Assembly (NCBI GenBank): GCA_963759375.1
Contig: CAVWYY010000001.1
Coordinates: forward strand, 496,001 to 560,000
DNA: 64,000 bases
Source of the DNA: DASSUW01 sp963759375
GTDB taxonomy: Bacteria > Actinomycetota > Thermoleophilia > Solirubrobacterales > Solirubrobacteraceae
Direction of reading: 5' to 3'
Below are positions 1 to 10,662 of the stretch, in pieces (position 1 is the stretch's first letter; every line of letters starts with the position of its first letter). The notes beneath the pieces were generated by a model that did no database searches, had not been told where the DNA came from, and was given only the letters and a program-made list of their open reading frames with translations. Both the position numbers and the translations under genes were made by a program.

Positions 1-1825
1 CGCTGGTGCCCGACGCCTCCAGCGGGGGCCGCGGGACGTTGACCCACACGTCGCAGCCGCGCACCATCGCGGCGCCGAGCGCGAGGTCGTAGTCGTCGAG
101 GTACACCACGCGGCGGCCGACCTCGAGGTGCGACTTCATCTCGAACAGGCGCTGGACGAGCCGCTTGCCGTCGTCGTCCTTCGGGTGCGCCTTGCCGGCC
201 AGGATCAGCTGCACCGGGCGCGACTCGTCACCGAGCAGCGCCAGCGCGCGGTCGACGTCGCGCAGCAGCAGGTCGAGCCGCTTGTACGTCGCCACCCGGC
301 GGGCGAAGCCGATCGTGAGCATGTCGGGATCGAGCGCGTTGACCGCCGCGCGGACGTACTCGCCGGTGTCGCCGCGCCCGAGCCGGTCCATCACCGACCG
401 CTCGCGCACGACGTCGATCAGGTCGCGCCGCTGTGCCGCGCGGGCGCCCGCCAGCTCGGCGTCCGGGATCGAGTCGAGCGCGTCCCAGGTCGCCGGATCG
501 ACGGCGCGGTCGGTCCAGCCGTCGCCGAGATGCCGGTCGAGCAGGTCGCGCATCGGCCTGCCGATCCAGGTCGGGATGTGGGCGCCGTTCGTGACTGACG
601 TGATCGGCACGTCCTCGATGTCGCGGTCGGGCCACATGCCCTGCCACATCTCGCGCGCGACCTCGCCGTGGCGGGCGCTCACGCCGTTGGCGACCCGGCT
701 CGAGCGCAGCGCGAACTGGGTCACGCCGAACGGCTCGGCGTCCTCGTCGCGGTGCGTGCGGCCGCGGCGCACGAGCGCCTCCGGGTCGCAGCCGAGCTCG
801 CGGGCGATGCCGGCCAGAACGTCGGCCATCTGCTCGCCCGGGTACGTGTCGTTGCCTGCCGGGACCGGCGTGTGGGTCGTGAACACGGTACGCCGGCGCA
901 CGGCCTCGAACGCGTCCTCGACCGAGCCGCCGTTCGACGCCTCGGCGCGAGCGAGCTCCAGGCACGCCAACGCCGCGTGGCCCTCGTTGAGGTGCACGAC
1001 GCCGGGATCGATGCCCAGCGCGTGCAGGGCACGGACGCCGCCGATCCCGAGCAGCGCGTACTGGCCGAGCCGCATCCCGGCGTCGCCGACGTACAGGCGC
1101 GACGTGATCCAGCGATCGGTGAGGTCGTTCTCCGGGCGGTCGGCGTCGAGCAGCAGGAGCGGCACGCGGCCGACGTCGACGCGCCAGATCTGCGCGACCA
1201 CCACGCGGTCGCCGATCGGCACGGTCACGGTGACGGGGCGGCCGTCGTCGCCGGTGATCAGCGCGGCAGGCACGCGGTCCGGATCCGTCTCCACCCAGTA
1301 CTCGTGCTGCCAGCCGGACGCGTCGATCCGCTGGCGGAAGTAGCCGTGCCGGTACATGAGGCCGACCGCCACCAGCGGCAGGCCCATGTCGGACGCCTCC
1401 TTGAGGATGTCGCCGGCCAGCACGCCGAGCCCGCCGGAGTAGACCGGCAGCGACTTGTGGATCGCGAACTCGGCGCAGAAGAACGCTGCCGGACTGTCCT
1501 CGGTCACCGGCTCGGAGAGCCGCGGCTCGTCCAGGCGCTCGGCCACGGCCCGCTCGAGCGCGCCCAGACGGGCGAGGAAGTCCTCGTCGCCGGCGAGCCG
1601 CTCCAGGGTCTCGGGGTGCACCTCCTCGAGCAGACGCACCGGATTTCCGAGACATAGCTCCCAGCGCCGCGGATCGACGGACGCGAGCAGCTCAGGGCCG
1701 CCGGGCGTCCACGACCAGCGGTAGTTGTAGGCGATGTCCGCGAGCGCGCCGAGCGGTGCCGGCAGGCGCGAGCGGAGCGCGGCCGCCGCCGCGCGGAGAT
1801 CGGAAGAACCTGCTTGCACGCGCAC
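1..1825 (-). CDS. glgP: Alpha-glucan (glycogen) phosphorylase, 3' end outside the window
   Basis: Releases glucose-1-phosphate from glycogen or maltodextrin by phosphorolysis in the cytoplasm. About 608 N-terminal residues are in the window. The opening has the short-type layout (IAYNYRWSWTPGG near residue 30), then CAEFAIHKSLPVYSGGLGVL and HLNEGHAALACLE, and it reaches GCDVWVNVPRPPLEASGTS at the window edge, just before the PLP-binding lysine. The reading frame is uninterrupted. The start is taken as GTG at 1825, with a second GTG six bases inside. It is the first leftward gene after the broken BTAD regulator, 53 bp away, so the two could share a transcript. Confidence 0.93.
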   Translation of the reverse strand, partial: MRVQAGSSDLRAAAAALRSRLPAPLGALADIAYNYRWSWTPGGPELLASVDPRRWELCLGNPVRLLEEVHPETLERLAGDEDFLARLGALERAVAERLDEPRLSEPVTEDSPAAFFCAEFAIHKSLPVYSGGLGVLAGDILKEASDMGLPLVAVGLMYRHGYFRQRIDASGWQHEYWVETDPDRVPAALITGDDGRPVTVTVPIGDRVVVAQIWRVDVGRVPLLLLDADRPENDLTDRWITSRLYVGDAGMRLGQYALLGIGGVRALHALGIDPGVVHLNEGHAALACLELARAEASNGGSVEDAFEAVRRRTVFTTHTPVPAGNDTYPGEQMADVLAGIARELGCDPEALVRRGRTHRDEDAEPFGVTQFALRSSRVANGVSARHGEVAREMWQGMWPDRDIEDVPITSVTNGAHIPTWIGRPMRDLLDRHLGDGWTDRAVDPATWDALDSIPDAELAGARAAQRRDLIDVVRERSVMDRLGRGDTGEYVRAAVNALDPDMLTIGFARRVATYKRLDLLLRDVDRALALLGDESRPVQLILAGKAHPKDDDGKRLVQRLFEMKSHLEVGRRVVYLDDYDLALGAAMVRGCDVWVNVPRPPLEASGTS

Positions 1826-1878
1826 TGTCTTAGCGCAAGCGGTGCCGGGATGCGCCGTCGTGCGCCCCGATCGGCTAG

Positions 1879-4800
1879 TCAATCCTGGACCGTGGTCAGC
1901 CCGTGACCGGCTTCGGCGATCACGCGCGCCATGCCGAGCTGCCGCGCCTCGACGAGGCTCGACTCGTGTAGCGCGGCGGCGCGCTCGCGGTCGGCCGGCG
2001 CCTGCGCGAGGACGGCGGCGAGGGCAAGCTGCGTGTGCACCACCCATGGCCGCGCGCGCATCCGCTCGTTCATCGCCAGCGCGGTCTCGAGCCGCTCGAT
2101 CGCCTCGTCGCGCCGCCCCAGCAGATCGGCGAGCAGGCCGAGGTGGCGCGACGCGGAGCCTGCGCACGTCGACGCCCAGCCGATCGCGACGTTGCGGTCG
2201 GCGTACGGGACGAGCAGGTCGTGCAGCGCCTCGGCGTGCGTCGCGTCGCCGAGCGCGGCCGCGGTTTCGGCGAGGTAGCCGACGGCGCCGAGCCAGATCC
2301 CGTCCTCCGGCAGCCCGCGGAACCGGTCGGCCGCGAAGGCGTCGAGCAGCTCGCGCGCCTCGTCGGCGCGGCCGGTCTCGGCCAGCAGCCAGGCCAGCAC
2401 ACAACGCCAGCCGGGGATCGTCCCGAAGCGCTCCGCGTAGTAGCGGACCGGGCCTTCCAGGCGCTCGAGCCGCCCACGGGCGCGGCGATACATCAGCGCC
2501 TGCAGGAGGGTCGCGTTGCCGGTGTTGGTGTCCTGGACCCGCTCGCCGACGCGGGCCGCCAAGTTGCCCTCGGCGTTGGCCTCGTCGTACTCGCCGGCGA
2601 ACAGCAGCCGCATGGCGCGGTAGATGTGCACGTACAGGTCGTCGGACACCCGGCGGCGGCGGGCGGCGATCCGCATGTACGCGTCGATCTCGATGTCGAC
2701 GGCGTCCATGTCGCCGAGCTCCAGCAGGTCGATCATCCGCCAGCGGTGGCCCTGCAGCGCCAGCCGCTCGTCGCCCGAGCTCTCGGCCAGTCCGAGGAGG
2801 TCGTTGACGGCCTGCAGGCGCTCCTGCACGTTGCCGGGTCCCCACAGCGACCAGTGGCGCGCGACCAGCGCCATGCCGAGCCCGCTGGTGTCGCCGACGC
2901 GGCGGGCGATGGCGACGGCCTCGCCGCTGAGGTCGGCGCGGCGCTCGCGCTGCTCGGAGAAGCTCAGCTCCATGGCCAGGCGCGCCATGAGCCGGGCGCG
3001 CAGCGCCGGGTCGGACTCGCCGACGGCCGCCATCGCCTCCTCGAGAATGCGCACGACCGCCTCGTCCACCACGCCGCCGGCCATCTGGTGCGCGGCGCCG
3101 TAGCCGAGCGCGGCCAGGGCGAGGTGGCGGGCCGAGCCGAGCGCCCGGGCGCAGTCGGCGGCCTCGCGGAACGTCCCGCGCGCCTTCATCACGTCGCCGG
3201 CCTTGGTCTGCGCGTCGCCGCACGCCAGCAGCAGCTCGCAGCGGCGCGCGCCGTCGCTGCCCGTCTGCCCGAGCGCGGCCAGCGCGACCTCGTAGTGGCG
3301 CGCGGCCTCCTCGTACGCCATCTGGGCGGACGCCTGGCGGGCGGCGCGCTCGGCGTACTCGACGGCCTTGGCGGAGCCGCGCGCCGGCGGCGCGAGGCAG
3401 AAGTGGTGCGCGAGCTCGGCCAGCGGCGGCTCGGCGCCGTCCGCCTCCAGGCGCTCGAGCGCCTCGCCGACCCGCAGGTGCAGCCGCGCCCGCCGCATCC
3501 CGGTCAGCCCGTCGTAGAGCGTCTGGCGGATCAGCGCGTGGGTGAAGCTGCAGCGGCCGTACACACCCGGAACCTCGGTGATGATGTGCGCGCCGACGCC
3601 CTCCTCGACCACCTCGTCGAGCGCGTCCTCGTCGTGCGACCCGAGCGCCTCGAGCAGCTCGATGCGGAACTCGCGGCCGACCACCGACGCGGTCGACAGC
3701 ACGTCGCGCGCGGTGTCCGACAGCGTCGCCAGCCGCCGCTCGATGACCTCGCGGATCCCCTCGGGGAGCTCGTTCGGCCACGGCGCGCCGTTGCCTTCGC
3801 CGCTCCGGCCCGTGCCGAGGTGCCGGACCATCTCCTCGAGGAAGAAGGGGTTGCCCTTGGTCTCCTGGAACAGCGCGCGGTTGATGTGCTCGGGCAGCGA
3901 CTCGGCGCCGAACTCGACGATCAGCTCGGTCGTGTCCGCCTCGTCGAGGCCGCGCAGCTCGATCGCCTCCAGGTACTGCTCGCGGCGGAGCTGGGACGAG
4001 GATGTCGACCAGCCCGGGCGGGCGCTCGGTGTCGCGGTAGCTGGCCACGATGAGCACCGGCTCGTCCTCGGCCGCGCGGGCGAGCTGACGCATCATCAGC
4101 AGCGTCGGCGTGTCGGCCCAGTGCAGGTCGTCGAGCACGAGCACGACCGGCTGGGCGCGCGCGATGTCGGTCAGCACCTCCGACGCCGCGTCGAACAGCC
4201 GGTAGCGCTCGGCCGGCTCGATCGGCGCGGGTGCCGAGCCGTCGCGCACGAGCTCCGGGATCACGCGGCCGAGCTCCGCGCTCCAGGGCTTCAGCCGGTC
4301 CGGGTCGCGTCCGCGCGGCGTAGCGGCGCAGGGCTTCCACGAACGGCTGGTAGGGGACGAGCGTCTCGGCGTCGCAGCGCCCGTAGAGCGCGACCGCGCC
4401 CTCCGCCTCGCACGACGCCATGAACTGCAGCGCCAGGCGCGTCTTCCCGATGCCCGGCTCGCCCTCGAGCAGCACGAGCTGGCGGTGGCCGTCCGCGGTG
4501 TTCGTGAAGTAGCTCTGAAGGCGCTCGAGCTCGGTGCGGCGGCCGACGAACGGGGCGCCGCTGCGGGTGGCGAAGAACTCGGGCTCCGGCTCCGCCGGCC
4601 GCGCCGGCACCGGCGGACCGGGAGTGGGAGTGGGAGCCGGGGTGGCCGCCTCGGACTGCTCGGCCTTGAGCAGCCGCTCGAACTCGGCCTGCACCTGCGG
4701 GCCGGGCGCGACGCCGAGCTCATCGCGCAGGAGCGTGCGCAGCCGCTCGTGCACGCGCAGCGCCTCGACGAGGTTGCCCTGCGCCTCGCGCACGCGCATG

Positions 4801-5450
4801 AGCAGCAGGTAGCCGCTCTCGCGGAACGGCGCTCGCTCCACCAGGACCTGTGCCGCGCGCTCGGCCTGCGCCAGCTCGGCCCCGCCGAGCGCGAGCCCGG
4901 CGTCGCCCTGCAGCTCTCGCGCCTGCAGCCCGAGCTCCTCGAGCCGGCGCCGCGGCTCCTCGAGCCACGACGCCTCGTAGCCGGGCAGCAGCCCGGCGTC
5001 GGCGAGCCCGGCCACGCGGCCGGCGGCCTCGGCGACGGCCGGCCAGTCCGCGGCGTCGCGCGCGGTGAACGCGCCGTCGAGCGCCGGCTGGGCCTCCTCG
5101 AGGTCGACCCTCGCGATCGGCGTCAGCTGTACCGCCCGTTCGCCGGCGTTCTCGACGACGCCGGCGCCGACGGCGCGGCGCAGCTTCGAGAGCACGACGT
5201 TGAGCGCCTGCGAGTGCCCGGCCGGAGCGTCCTCGCCCCACAGCGCGGCGATCAGCCGCTCGCGCGTGACCGGGCGCCCGACGTGGAGGGCCAGATGGGC
5301 GAGCGCGAGACGGCCCTGACGACCGGGGAGGTCGCCCTCACATCGGCGTCCATCGACCGAGACCGACAGTTGGCCACACAGCTCGATGGTCACTTCCGCG
5401 GGTGACAGGCTTCCCGCCTCCTTACACGCTCCGGACGCGCTGGACGACAC
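1879..5450 (-). pseudogene. BTAD/AAA (AfsR/SARP-like) transcriptional regulator broken by two +1 frameshifts
   Basis: A large STAND-type regulator of about 1190 residues. Part 1 (from 5450) has an OmpR-type winged helix (LPGRQGRLALAHLALHVGRP), a BTAD domain to about residue 245, a Pro-rich linker and Walker A GEPGIGKT. The frame must then shift: DPDRLKPWSAELG continues one frame over from about 4306 and carries Walker B VVLVLDDLHWAD. A second shift near 3994 enters LRREQYLEAIELRGL, and from 3831 the C-terminal TPR-like repeats run to 1879. Each shift is cured by removing one base. As read, only an N-terminal fragment (5450 to 3921) and a C-terminal one (3831 to 1879) would be made. A true pseudogene and sequencing error are both possible. 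The target genes are unknown. Confidence 0.85.
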
Positions 5451-5540
5451 TAGCCGAGGGGCCGGACACTAGGCAAACGAACGGACTTCCGTTTGGGGTC
5501 CTCCGTGGCTACTCTGCCGGGCCTCAGTCAGGAGGACACT

Positions 5541-8500
5541 ATGCATGAGTGGGGACGGGCAGGCGTGGGCAGGCGCCGGGCCATCGCGATCGTCGTGGTC
5601 TCGAGCGCCGTGCTGGCACTGCCGGCCGGGGCCTCAGCCGTGGGACGGCAGGCACGGGAGCGCCAGGCAGCGCCGGACGCCGCCAAGCCGTTCTTCGACT
5701 CCCGTGTGGGCGCGCGCCGCGCGGCCACACGCGCCGGAGCGGTCGGCAGCGCGGCGGAGCGCTCCGCGCGTGCCCGGCTGGAGAACCGCCTCGGGGCCGC
5801 GGTCCAGGTCGACGCCCTGAGCGGGACGGCCCGCAGCGTGCAGAAGCTCGACGGCGCGCTCACCGGCCCGGCGGCGGGCGACCGCGGCGGACGTGGCGAT
5901 GCGCTGGGTGCAGGCCAACCGCACGGCGCTCGGCCTCACGGCGGCGGACGTCGGCGCGATGACGTTGTCGGACCGCACGGTCGACAAGGGATCCGGCTTC
6001 ACGTACCTGCGCTACCGCCAGTCCTACCGCGGCATCCCCACCTTCGACGGCGGCCTGCGCGTCAACCTCGACCGCGGCGGCCGCATCCTCAACGTGACCG
6101 GCGCTCCGGTGTCCGGCCTCAGCGTCCCGTCCGTGACGCCCCGGCTCAGCGGCGGCGATGCCCTGCGCGCGCTGCAGGGCAACGTCGGCGTGCGGCGTGC
6201 GATCGACGTGCAGTCCGGCCCGGCCGGCGCCCGCCAGGTCACGCGCTTCGCGCGCGGCGACTTCGCGCGGCTGGTGCTGTTCGACGGCGCCGACGGCGTC
6301 CGACTGGCCTGGCACGTGCTCTACCGCGCCAACTCGCTGGCGCTCTACGACGCGGTCGTCGACGCCACGACCGGCGCGGTGCTGTTCCGGCAGAACCTGA
6401 CGAAGTTCGACGCGGATCAGCAGGTGTTCCCGAACTACCCCGGCGCCGAGCGCGATCCCGATCCGGACAAGGCCACCGCCAACGCCAAGATCGCCGTGAA
6501 CTTCGAGGCCAACGACTGGCTCGACGACCAGACCACGCTCGACGGCCCGAACGCCCACACGTTCTCGGACGTCAACGACGACAACGTCGCGCAGAACGCG
6601 GAGGAGATCGAGCGCGCGGACGACGCGTCCGACTTCAACGACACGTTCACGCCGTTCCCGAAGCCCGGCACCAACGCATGCGACTTCACCACGGCGATCC
6701 CGGACTGGCCCGACCCGATCGGCACCACGGCCGACTGCGCCTGGGATCCCGACGACCCCGACTCGTGGGAAACCAATCGCGAGCAGAACGGCGTGCAGGC
6801 GTTCTACCTCGTCAACACGTTCCACGAGCACCTCGAGTCGGCGCCGATCGGGTTCGACGTCGCGAGCGGCAACTTCGAGGACGACGACCCGGTCGAGGTC
6901 AACGCCGACGACGGTGCCGACACCGATGCCGACGGCGGGCCGGACGAGGACCACGTCAACAACGCGAACATGTCGACGCCGCCGGACGGCGAGAGCCCGA
7001 CGATGCAGATGTACCTCTTCCGGTACGACGAGGACCCGGACGCGTTCTTCAACTTCCGGAACATCAACGGCGGCGACGACGCGTCGACGGTCTGGCACGA
7101 GTACACGCACGGCCTCTCGAACCGCCTGATCACGCACGACGACGGGTCCGGCGCCACCGCCAGCCCGCACACCGGCGCGATGGGCGAGGCATGGAGCGAC
7201 TGGTACGCCCTCGACCTGCTGCACCGTCGCGGGCTCGAGATCGACGCTCCCGGGCCGGGACAGGTCGACATCGGCGTCTACTCCGACGCGGTGTTCGCGT
7301 CGACGCGCTTCGAGCCGGCCGACTGCGTCCCCGAGGACGACGAGGACGAGCACTGCCCCGGCGGCGTGGCCACCGGCACCGGTGGCTACACGTTCGGCGA
7401 CTTCGGCAAGGTCTACGTCGGCCCCGAGGTGCACTCCGACGGCGAGATCTGGACGCAGACGCTGTGGGAGCTGCGCAGCGAGCTGGTGGCCGATCTCGGC
7501 GAGGAGGACGGCTCCGACGCCGCCGAGCAGCTGATCACGCAGGGCATGCGGCTGTCGCCGCCCGAGCCCTCGTTCCTCGACATGCGCAACGCGATCCTGG
7601 CCGCCGACGCCGGGCTGGGGAGCACGCACCGCAGCCTGATCTGGCAGGTGTTCGCGCACCGCGGCATGGGCTTCTTCGCCGGCGTCGCCGACTCGAGCGA
7701 CACGTCACCGGCCGAGGACTTCAACCTGCCGCCGGCGCCGAATGCGCCGAAGGGCCGGATCGCCGGCACGCTCACGTCGGCCGACAACGGGCTGCCGATG
7801 CCGAGCGTGAAGATCGGCTTCGGCGGGCTCACGACCGACCCGGCGTTCCCGGACTACGTCGCGCCGACGACGAGCGCGTCGACCGGCGCGTACTCGCTGC
7901 AGGCGCCGGCCGGAACGTACGGCGGCCTGGTGTACGACCGTCCCGGGTGGGACCGCGTGACCGCGCGGTCGGTCAACGTGCCGGCCAACGGGACGCGGAC
8001 GCTCAACTTCGCGCTCCGGCGCGACTGGGCCGCCTCGCGCGGTGGCGCGGCGGTGACGGCCGCGTCCGACGACACCGGCGGGCCGTTCGGCTGCGGTGTC
8101 GACCAGCTGATCGACCAGTCGCAGGGCGTCGGCTGGTCGCCGTTCAACCCCGCGAGCGCCGATCCCGAGAACCCGGACGCCGGGCCGCCGACGGCGGTGA
8201 TCAGGCTCCCGCAGGCGATCGACATCACGGCGTTCGGGATGGACCCGTCGAACACGTGCGGCGACGACCCGTCGTCGACCACCAAGGACTACCGCGTCGA
8301 GACGTCGGCCGACGGCGTGCATTTCGCGACCGCCAAGGCCGGCAGCTTCACACCCGAGCAGGCCGGCACGCTGAACATCGTCAAGCCGACCGCGAACGCC
8401 ACGGGCGTCCGCTACGTGCGGCTGACCCTGCTCTCACCGCAGAGCGCGGAGCCCGGCGAGTCAGGGGTCGACTTCATCGACTTCTCGGAGCTCGAGGTGT

Positions 8501-9120
8501 TCGGCGGCCCGCGTAACCAGCTGCCGAAGGGCGTGCTGCACGTGAGCAAGCCGCGCGTGAACCCCGGCGAGGCGGTGCTGTTCGGCGCGTCGTTCACGGA
8601 CGCCGACTCGAAGATCACCGGCTACCGCTGGGACTTCGACGGCAACGGGACCGTGGATCGGGCGACGACCACGCCGACCACGTCGTTCGCGTACTCGCGT
8701 GGCGGCGACTACACGGCGCGCGTCCAGGTGCTCGACTTCCGCGGCGGCGCCGGGACCGGCACGGTGAAGGTTCACGTGACCACCGCGCCGCACGTCGGCA
8801 CGTTGCCCAAGCGCGGCACCAAGGGCCGCGTCAGGTTCCGGGCGGGCTGCGACGCACGCTGCACGACCACGGCGAAGCTGACGCTGTCGAAGAAGCTCGC
8901 CAAGCGGCTCGGACTCAAGAAGCAGCGCACCGTGGGCACGCTCCGTCGCACGCTCGCCGCCGGCTCGTCCAAGCGCCTGACGGTCAAGCTCTCGAGCCGC
9001 GCGAAGCGCGCGATCCGCCGGCACGACCGCAAGAGCGTGAAGGCGACGCTGACGGTGATTGTCCGCTACGCCGATGGGCGCCTCAAGAGCGCCCATCGGG
9101 TCGTGACGATCAGGTTGTAG
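5541..9120 (+). pseudogene. Secreted M36 (fungalysin-type) zinc metalloprotease with one +1 frameshift
   Basis: An extracellular protease of about 1190 residues. ATG 5541 follows a good GGAGGA site and opens a signal peptide (RRRAIAIVVVSSAVLALP ending GASA). A propeptide with FTP-like features follows. The frame shifts by one surplus base between 5868 and 5878; downstream it resumes as ADVAMRWVQANRTALGL. The catalytic domain has HEYTH within VWHEYTHGLSNRL and the third-ligand segment GEAWSDWYALDL. After it come a carboxypeptidase-regulatory-like segment, a discoidin-like region, a PKD domain (YRWDFDGNGTVD) and a basic Lys/Arg-rich tail. Taken literally the domain from 5893 would lack the signal peptide. 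Its 3' end lies 6 bp from the convergent M43 gene. Confidence 0.87.
9071..9099. terminator. 11-bp perfect hairpin at the end of the M36 gene
   Basis: CCGATGGGCGC (9071-9081) pairs perfectly with GCGCCCATCGG (9089-9099) across a 7-nt loop. It ends about 20 bp before the M36 stop and lies between two convergent genes, so it could stop transcription from both sides. There is no T tract, and it overlaps coding sequence, so the terminator role is only inferred. Confidence 0.4.
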
Positions 9121-9126
9121 GAGGCG

Positions 9127-10275
9127 TCAGGCGAGGATCGCGATCCACGTCTTCTTGCCGACCTTCCCGTTGACCGGGAGCTTCCAGGGGTCGCCCTTGC
9201 GCTTCTCCTGGAAGCCCCGGACGATGGCCTCGGTCTTCGGGCCGTAGACGCCGTCGGCCTTGAGGGTCGGGTGCTTGAAGCGGTCGCGCAGCTCGACCTG
9301 GATCTTCTTCACGGCGGCCTTCTTGGTCTTGCTCGGACCGAGGTTGCCGGGGAACTTCGGAACGGCCTGGAACAGCCGCTTGCGCGGGCCGTTCAGCGCC
9401 GCGTTCATGCGCATCGCCTGGCCCGTGGTGAACATGACCATCGCGTCGTCGTCGACGTAGTCCATGTAGTCCATGAACAGGTCGCCGTTCGGACCGTTCT
9501 TGCACGAGACGTGCGGGAACGTCGGCTTGCCGTAGTTCTCGCTCGCCTGGTTCGGCGTGTCGGCGCAGAGGTCGGATCCTTTGCAGCCCGTCCCGTCGTC
9601 ACCCCAGATGTGGAACAGGTTCAGCCAGTGGCCGACCTCGTGGGTGGCGGTGCGGCCGAGGTCGAACGGGTCGGTCGCCGTGCCGGTGTTGCCGAACGCG
9701 CTGTGCAGGATCACGACGCCGTCGGTCGCCGACGGGCCGCCCGGGAACTGGGCGTAGCCGAGCAGGCCGCCGCCCAGGTTGCAGACCCAGATGTTCAGGT
9801 AGCGGCGCGCGGGCCACGGGTCGGCGCCGCCGGTCTTGCTCGACTTGACCTTGTCGTCGAAGCTGAAGGACGCCTTGGCGGTCTTCGTCCGCGTGATGCC
9901 GGACGACGAGTTGCCGAAGATGTCCTTGGTCGCGAGCTTGAACTGGATGTTGCAGTCCGCGGCGAGCGGCTTGAACGGGCCAGGGATCTTGCTCGTGTCC
10001 GCGTTCAGCTTGCGGAAGTCGTCGTTGAGGATCTTGATCTGGCTCTTGACCTGAGCGTCGGAGATGTTCTGCGCGGAGGTCTTGTGGACCACGTGCACGA
10101 CGGTCTGGACCGTGCGCACTCGCGGCGCCAGGGCCGCGAAGCCGCGCGCCGTCTCGGCGTCGGTGAGGTCCTCGATCTCCGAGCGCGCGCGGGCGTACTC
10201 GGGGTCGGTGTTGAGCAGCAGCCGGTGGACTTCGCTCGTCGCGCAGTGCCGGCGTGGGGGTGCATCCGTCGCCAT
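9127..10275 (-). CDS. M43-family (cytophagalysin/pappalysin-like) zinc metalloprotease with C-terminal peptidoglycan-binding-like domain
   Basis: 382 residues. The catalytic core has the extended zinc motif HEVGHWLNLFH followed by IWGDDGTGC, a conserved Cys-containing loop (DLCADTPNQ) and the Met-turn segment MDYMDYVDDD. The last 75 residues (VELRDRFKHPTLKADGVYG to the end) resemble a peptidoglycan-binding-1 fold. Substrates of such enzymes are extracellular proteins, but no convincing signal peptide is seen at the N-terminus (MATDAPPRRHCATSEVHRLL), so export is uncertain. It converges on the M36 gene and is divergent from the small gene at 10360, with 84 bp between them for promoters. Confidence 0.85.
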   Translation of the reverse strand: MATDAPPRRHCATSEVHRLLLNTDPEYARARSEIEDLTDAETARGFAALAPRVRTVQTVVHVVHKTSAQNISDAQVKSQIKILNDDFRKLNADTSKIPGPFKPLAADCNIQFKLATKDIFGNSSSGITRTKTAKASFSFDDKVKSSKTGGADPWPARRYLNIWVCNLGGGLLGYAQFPGGPSATDGVVILHSAFGNTGTATDPFDLGRTATHEVGHWLNLFHIWGDDGTGCKGSDLCADTPNQASENYGKPTFPHVSCKNGPNGDLFMDYMDYVDDDAMVMFTTGQAMRMNAALNGPRKRLFQAVPKFPGNLGPSKTKKAAVKKIQVELRDRFKHPTLKADGVYGPKTEAIVRGFQEKRKGDPWKLPVNGKVGKKTWIAILA

Positions 10276-10359
10276 CGGGCCTCCTGGTCGCTCGCTCCCG
10301 TCGTGGCGACCCTAAACACGCCGCGGGTGCGCGTGCAAGGGGAGGGTAGGCTTGACCAC

Positions 10360-10662
10360 GTGACCGAGCTTCCCCACGAGCTCATGCGGCACTGGACGCA
10401 CTCGCGCGAGGAGGACGCCGACGACGTCCGCGTCTACCGGCCCGACGACTGGGACTTCCCGCCCGCGCGCGGGCGCCGCGGCTTCGAGCTACGGCCCGAT
10501 GGCGAGCTGCTCGTCTACGGCCCGGGCGCGACCGACCGCCCGGAGGCCACCACCGGCCGCTGGGAGTCGTCCGGCGCGGGGCGCGTGAGGCTCGGCGACG
10601 AGGAGGTCGAGATCGTCTCGTTGGAGCCGGACCGGTTGACGGTCCGCCCGTCGGACGGCTGA
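10360..10662 (+). CDS. Hypothetical acidic protein, 100 aa
   Basis: GTG 10360 follows a purine-rich AGGGGAGGG site. The protein is soluble and Asp/Glu/Arg-rich, with MRHWTHSREEDADDVRVYRP, then RGRRGFELRPDGELLVYGPG and a short beta-rich second half (GRVRLGDEEVEIVSLEPDRL). The layout suggests a small lipocalin-like or beta-barrel protein, but no function can be assigned. Its last 148 bp are antisense to the tail of the slipin gene. Confidence 0.72.
   Translation: MTELPHELMRHWTHSREEDADDVRVYRPDDWDFPPARGRRGFELRPDGELLVYGPGATDRPEATTGRWESSGAGRVRLGDEEVEIVSLEPDRLTVRPSDG

Noticed and set aside
2035..4053. 672-codon open frame opposite the BTAD regulator
   Set aside because: Antisense of a recognisable protein; composition is typical of GC-rich shadow frames, with no domain.
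5860..7659. 599-codon open frame opposite the M36 gene
   Set aside because: Antisense of a well-supported protease and no recognisable motif.
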